Source: Acidimicrobiales bacterium (GTDB lineage Bacteria; Actinomycetota; Acidimicrobiia; Acidimicrobiales; RAAP-2). From it: a stretch of DNA of 64,000 nt. Shown one piece after another: positions 60,812-64,000 of this stretch. The stretch's first letter is position 1. Each line of letters begins with the position of its first letter. The stretch covers positions 1 through 64,000 of the forward strand of contig JADGOJ010000001.1 of the NCBI GenBank assembly GCA_017883045.1. The letters are read 5' to 3'. The notes under the pieces were generated by a model. It saw only the letters and a program-made list of their open reading frames with translations, searched no databases and had not been told where the DNA came from. Made by a program: the position numbers and the translations under genes.

Positions 60812-61911
60812 GCTTCGCGCCGCCCCCGTACCCCTACGAGCGGCTCGATGGACTGAAGAAGATTGCCGAGCGTCACGAGGGCGGACCCATCGACTGCTCG
60901 ATCGGTACGCCGGTGGACCCCCCACCCGCGGCGGTGCTCGAGGAGTTGGCGCGCGGTGTCGGGGCGAGGGGCTATCCCACCTCGCAGGGCTCGCTCGACC
61001 TTCGCGAGTCGGCCGCCGGATGGATGAACCGCCGGTTCGGGCTCGAACTCGCGCCCGACCAGCTCGCCGCCTGCATCGGCACCAAGGAGTTCGTCGCCAC
61101 GTTGTCGGGGTACCTGCACCTGCGAAGCCCCGAGCGCGACACCATCCTGTACCCGGCGGTGAGCTACCCGACCTACGCCATGGGAGCGACGCTCGCCGGG
61201 CTGCGACCGGTCAGCGTCGACGTGGTCGACGGACAGTTGGACCTCGCGTCGATCAATCCCGCCGACATCGACCGAGCGTTGGTGCTCTGGTCGAACTCGC
61301 CGTCCAATCCGACCGGTCGCCTCGACGACCTCGAGGGCGTCGCCACGTGGGGCCGCCACCACGGCGTGCCGCTAGCCAGTGATGAGTGCTACGCCGAGTT
61401 CACGTGGGCCGGTCGCCCGAGGTCGATCCTCGAGCACGGCCCCGACGGGGTGCTGGCCGTGCACTCGATCTCGAAGCGTTCGAACCTCGCCGGGGTGCGC
61501 GCTGGATTCTACGCCGGCGACCCCGAGCTGGTGTCGTACCTGCGCTCCGTGCGCCAGCACGCCGGCTTCATGGTCGCCGGCCCGATCCAGTCGGCGGTCG
61601 CCGTCGCGTACCGCGACGACGCGCACGTCGACGTCCAGCGGGCGGTCTACCGCGCGCGCCTCGAACTGCTGTCGAGCGCGCTGGGCGACTTCGGCGTCGA
61701 TGCGCCGATGCCCGACGGCGCGTTCTACCTGTGGTGCCGCAAGGACGGTCTCGACGGATGGGAGCTGGCCGCGTTGCTCGCCGAGGTTGCGGGACTGATC
61801 GTGAGTCCCGGCGAGCTCTACGGAGAGCCCGGCCGAGAGTTCGTGCGCATCGCCGTCGTGCAGCCCGACGATCGACTGGCCCTCGCGGCGTCGCGTCTCC
61901 TCGACAGCTAG
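60808..61911 (+). CDS. dapC: N-succinyldiaminopimelate aminotransferase
   Basis: PLP aminotransferase of the succinylase branch, turning N-succinyl-2-amino-6-oxopimelate into N-succinyl-LL-diaminopimelate. The 367-residue protein has the fold-type I motif NSPSNPTG, DECYAEF, and the PLP lysine in SISKRSNLAGVRAGF. GTG 60808 overlaps the hflX stop (GTGA); GTG 60793 is an alternative. Assignment to DapC rests on the actinobacterial subgroup and on dapD and dapE following. Confidence 0.92.
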   Translation: MSFAPPPYPYERLDGLKKIAERHEGGPIDCSIGTPVDPPPAAVLEELARGVGARGYPTSQGSLDLRESAAGWMNRRFGLELAPDQLAACIGTKEFVATLSGYLHLRSPERDTILYPAVSYPTYAMGATLAGLRPVSVDVVDGQLDLASINPADIDRALVLWSNSPSNPTGRLDDLEGVATWGRHHGVPLASDECYAEFTWAGRPRSILEHGPDGVLAVHSISKRSNLAGVRAGFYAGDPELVSYLRSVRQHAGFMVAGPIQSAVAVAYRDDAHVDVQRAVYRARLELLSSALGDFGVDAPMPDGAFYLWCRKDGLDGWELAALLAEVAGLIVSPGELYGEPGREFVRIAVVQPDDRLALAASRLLDS

Positions 61912-61922
61912 CACCGCGCCGA

Positions 61923-61928
61923 TACGAT
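61923..61928 (+). promoter_or_regulatory. -10 box, leaderless start of dapD
   Basis: TACGAT with a 6-nt gap to ATG 61935. It fixes the dapD start in a frame open for more than 500 bases upstream. Confidence 0.55.
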
Positions 61929-61934
61929 GGCCAC

Positions 61935-62759
61935 ATGAGCGATCTTGAAGAGCGAATTGGACAGTGGTTCGAGCATATTGACGAGATGACGCCCGAGAAC
62001 GTCGAGGCCCGCCGCGATGTCGAGTTGGTGATCACCAAGCTCGATGACGGGCAATTGCGCGTCGCCGAGATCGACCGGCACGGCTACATCGCGGTCCACG
62101 AGTGGGTGCGCCAGGCGATCCTGCTCTTGTTCCGCCTGCACGGCCTCGTGCGGACCGAAGCCGGGCCGTTCGAGTACCTGGACAAGTTGGAACTGAAGAC
62201 CGACTACGAACGGCGCGGCGTGCGCGTGGTGCCCGGCGCTTCCGCGCGGCGTGGCAGCTATCTCAGCCCGGGTGTGATCCTGATGCCCAGCTACGTCAAC
62301 ATCGGGGCGTGGGTCGGCCCCGGAACGATGGTCGACACCTGGGCGACGGTCGGCAGCTGCGCACAGATCGGCGCCAACGTGCACCTCGCGGGCGGCGTGG
62401 GCATCGGCGGCGTGCTCGAGCCGGCCAACGCCGTGCCGGTGGTGATCGAGGACGACGCGTTCATCGGCAGTCGCTGCATGGTCGTCGAGGGCGCGCGCGT
62501 GGGCCGGGGATCGATCCTCGGCGCGGGCACGATACTCAACCCGTCGATTCCGGTGATCGACGCCGCGACGGGCGAGGAGGTCTCGCGCGGCTACGTTCCC
62601 GATTACTGCGTCGCGGTGTCGGCGAGCCGTCGACGAGAGTTCATGGGTGGGGAGTTCTTCCTGCCCTGCGTGCTGATCATCCGGCGCATGACCGAGGGCG
62701 AGCGCCACAACAAGGTCGCCCTCAACGCGCTGCTGCGCGAGCACGGTGTCTCGACGTGA
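61935..62759 (+). CDS. dapD: Tetrahydrodipicolinate N-succinyltransferase, E. coli type
   Basis: Adds succinyl to tetrahydrodipicolinate. The 274-residue product has the N-terminal helical domain (LRVAEIDRHGYIAVHEWVRQAILLLFRL) and a left-handed beta helix with LMPSYVNIGAWVGPGTMVDTWATVGSCAQIG, followed by NVHLAGGVGIGGVLEP. This is the proteobacterial DapD pattern, not the longer and divergent DapD of mycobacteria and streptomycetes. Its stop overlaps dapE as GTGA. Confidence 0.95.
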   Translation: MSDLEERIGQWFEHIDEMTPENVEARRDVELVITKLDDGQLRVAEIDRHGYIAVHEWVRQAILLLFRLHGLVRTEAGPFEYLDKLELKTDYERRGVRVVPGASARRGSYLSPGVILMPSYVNIGAWVGPGTMVDTWATVGSCAQIGANVHLAGGVGIGGVLEPANAVPVVIEDDAFIGSRCMVVEGARVGRGSILGAGTILNPSIPVIDAATGEEVSRGYVPDYCVAVSASRRREFMGGEFFLPCVLIIRRMTEGERHNKVALNALLREHGVST

Positions 62760-63805
62760 GTCGACTCGACGACGCGCTGACCCTGGTGTCAATCGACTCC
62801 GTGAGCCGCAACGAGTCCCGGTTGGCCCACGTGATCGCCGCGCGATTGCGCCAGAATCCGACACTCGACGTCGAGCAGATCGGCGACAACGTGGTGGCCC
62901 GCACGACCGGTCACCACTCGACCCGGCTCCTGGTCGCCGGCCACATCGACACCGTCCCCGGTGACGCCGCCTCTGCCGTGATCGTGGGTGACGAGTTGCG
63001 GGGCCTCGGGGCGTGCGACATGAAGGGCTCGCTGTCGGTGATGCTCGAACTGGCCACCGACCGCTCGCCCCGCTCAGTCGAGGTGACCTGGGTCTTCTAC
63101 GCCCGCGAGGAGATCGCGCGAAGCGAGTCCGGACTCTTGGAGATCGCCGAGCTTCGTCCCGGCTTGCTCGACGCGCACGCCGCCGTACTCTGCGAACCCA
63201 CGGGGGGAGCAGTGGAGGCGGGATGTCAAGGGACACTTCGAGTGCTCGTCGAGATGGCGGGCGTGCGCGCCCACACCGCGCGACCGTACGCCGGGCGAAA
63301 CGCGATCCACCGGCTTGGTGAGGTGATCAATCGCGTTGCCGCCTACGAACCGCGCATCGCGACAATTGACGGCATTGACTACGCCGAGCAGCTGCAGGTC
63401 GTCGCCGTCGACGGGGGAGTGGCCCCGAACGTCGTTCCCGACAGGGCGAGATGCACCCTCAATCACCGCGTGGCCCCTGACCGCACGAAGGACGAGGCGA
63501 TGGCAGCGCTCGAGGGCTTCTTGGGTGACCTCATCCACGACGGCGACGTGGTGGGCGTCGTGGACTGGGCTCCCGCGGCCGCTCCGTCGCTCTCCAACGA
63601 TCGCCTGCGCTCGCTCGTAGCGCTGAGCGGTCATGCTGCTCGTGGCAAGGTCGGATGGACCGACGTCGCCACGTTCGCGGAGATGGGCATCCCAGCGACG
63701 AACTTCGGAGCGGGAGACCCCCTGCTGGCCCATCGCAGCGACGAGTTCGTGACCCTCGGCCAACTGGACGGTTTCGCCAGCCAGTTGGCTGCGTGGCTCC
63801 GCTAG
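62756..63805 (+). CDS. dapE: Succinyl-diaminopimelate desuccinylase
   Basis: M20-family zinc peptidase that frees LL-diaminopimelate. The 349-residue protein has the metal ligands in LLVAGHIDTVP, GACDMKGS, the catalytic glutamate pair in YAREEIARSESG and a late His in LLAHRSDEFV. GTG 62756 is coupled to dapD. With dapC, dapD, dapF, dapA and dapB it makes the succinylase route nearly complete in this window. Confidence 0.94.
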   Translation: MSRLDDALTLVSIDSVSRNESRLAHVIAARLRQNPTLDVEQIGDNVVARTTGHHSTRLLVAGHIDTVPGDAASAVIVGDELRGLGACDMKGSLSVMLELATDRSPRSVEVTWVFYAREEIARSESGLLEIAELRPGLLDAHAAVLCEPTGGAVEAGCQGTLRVLVEMAGVRAHTARPYAGRNAIHRLGEVINRVAAYEPRIATIDGIDYAEQLQVVAVDGGVAPNVVPDRARCTLNHRVAPDRTKDEAMAALEGFLGDLIHDGDVVGVVDWAPAAAPSLSNDRLRSLVALSGHAARGKVGWTDVATFAEMGIPATNFGAGDPLLAHRSDEFVTLGQLDGFASQLAAWLR

Positions 63806-64000
63806 AGCGGCGCCAGAGCCAACCGCGCGGCCGAACCAAGCGGCAGTGCGAAGCCATTGCCAGTGCTCGAGCAGATTGATGTCCTGGTCGTCGTGATGGC
63901 GCTGCAGGCGCAGGTGCACCGGCACGGCACCGAAGACGCTGCAACCCACGGCGCAGAGCGCGAGCATGGCGTGGGCGAAGGCGTCGATCCGGTGGGGTCC
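63802..64000 (-). CDS. 3' part of a minus-strand membrane protein (DUF1772-like, possibly frameshifted)
   Basis: Read leftwards from the window edge, one frame gives a protein-like stretch with a membrane segment (HAMLALCAVGCSVFGAVPV) and then DINLLEHWQWLRTAAW, which resembles the C-terminal end of DUF1772/anthrone-oxygenase-like membrane proteins. That frame has no stop near the dapE end and would run on antisense to dapE to 63074. The +1 frame stops at 63802-63804 after a hydrophobic ARLALAPL. So either a frameshift lies near 63815-63835, or the call is wrong. The gene start is outside the window. Confidence 0.35.
   Translation of the reverse strand, partial: DPTGSTPSPTPCSRSAPWVAASSVPCRCTCACSAITTTRTSICSSTGNGFALPLGSAARLALAPL

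Noticed and set aside
63074-63967. 297-codon minus-strand frame taken as one complete gene
   Set aside because: Most of it is antisense to dapE and has shadow-like composition; only the first 55 or so residues look protein-like.

Overview
This 64 kb window is GC-rich chromosomal DNA made almost entirely of conserved core genes. Gene order (mreBCD-mrdA-rne-rplU-rpmA; obg-proB-proA; nadD-rsfS; xerC-rpsB-tsf-pyrH-frr-cdsA-dxr-rseP-ispG-proS; rimP-nusA-ylxR-infB-rbfA-truB-ribF-rpsO-pnp; miaB-miaA-dapF-hflX-dapC-dapD-dapE), a class II DAHP synthase, an MtrAB-like two-component pair with a GerMN lipoprotein, heavy use of GTG/TTG starts and many apparently leaderless promoters point to an actinobacterium. 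The short ProS without an editing insert, a tail-less HU and an E. coli-type DapD suggest a deep lineage such as Acidimicrobiia rather than Mycobacteriales or Streptomyces; this is inference from gene content only. No mobile element, CRISPR array, phage, rRNA or tRNA gene was found.

Layout. 1-4183: cell-shape operon mreB (5' end outside the window), mreC, mreD and the class B transpeptidase PBP2. 4184-6705: ribonuclease E/G with a long leader, then ribosomal proteins L21 and L27. 6706-10541: an interruption between rpmA and obg holding a minus-strand DUF2142 membrane protein, a minus-strand HU gene and a class III aminotransferase. 10542-17281: obg, proB and proA, then a MoxR-type AAA ATPase with its VWA partner and a histidine phosphatase. 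17248-18630 (minus): DAHP synthase. 18687-19844: nadD, an unannotated 59-residue membrane ORF and rsfS. 19841-22481 (minus): mtrA-mtrB-GerMN lipoprotein operon. 22557-33152: xerC and the translation/lipid/isoprenoid run rpsB to proS. 33215-43215: a strong promoter and structured leader drive rimP-nusA-ylxR-infB-rbfA-truB, followed by ribF, rpsO and pnp. 43289-49343: YfhO-like membrane protein, dapB, dapA, RNase J. 49340-53737: a minus-strand siderophore-interacting flavoreductase, FtsK and a D,D-carboxypeptidase. 53742-56424: homoserine kinase and two tandem RhtA-like exporters. 56434-63805: miaB, miaA, dapF, hflX, dapC, dapD, dapE. The last 200 bases hold the 3' part of an unidentified minus-strand membrane gene.

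How the genes work together. mreBCD, PBP2, FtsK, the carboxypeptidase and MtrAB serve wall growth and division. rne, rnj and pnp give the cell its main RNA-decay enzymes. dapA, B, F, C, D and E make the succinylase branch to diaminopimelate nearly complete in one window, next to thrB and exporters that could relieve threonine/homoserine build-up. proA/proB, nadD and aroG are single biosynthetic units.

No wholly new system is visible. The best leads are regulatory: (i) a -10-like TAnnnT box exactly 6 nt before the start codon of some 17 genes, a signature of leaderless mRNAs that also decides several starts; (ii) a promoter plus two-layer hairpin/attenuator before rimP-nusA; (iii) an rpsB leader whose left arm can pair either with a downstream arm or with the Shine-Dalgarno; (iv) a ylxR gene that has no ATG/GTG/TTG before its conserved motif but a good Shine-Dalgarno before an ATA; and (v) a tandem exporter duplication that seems to have copied the start of miaB.
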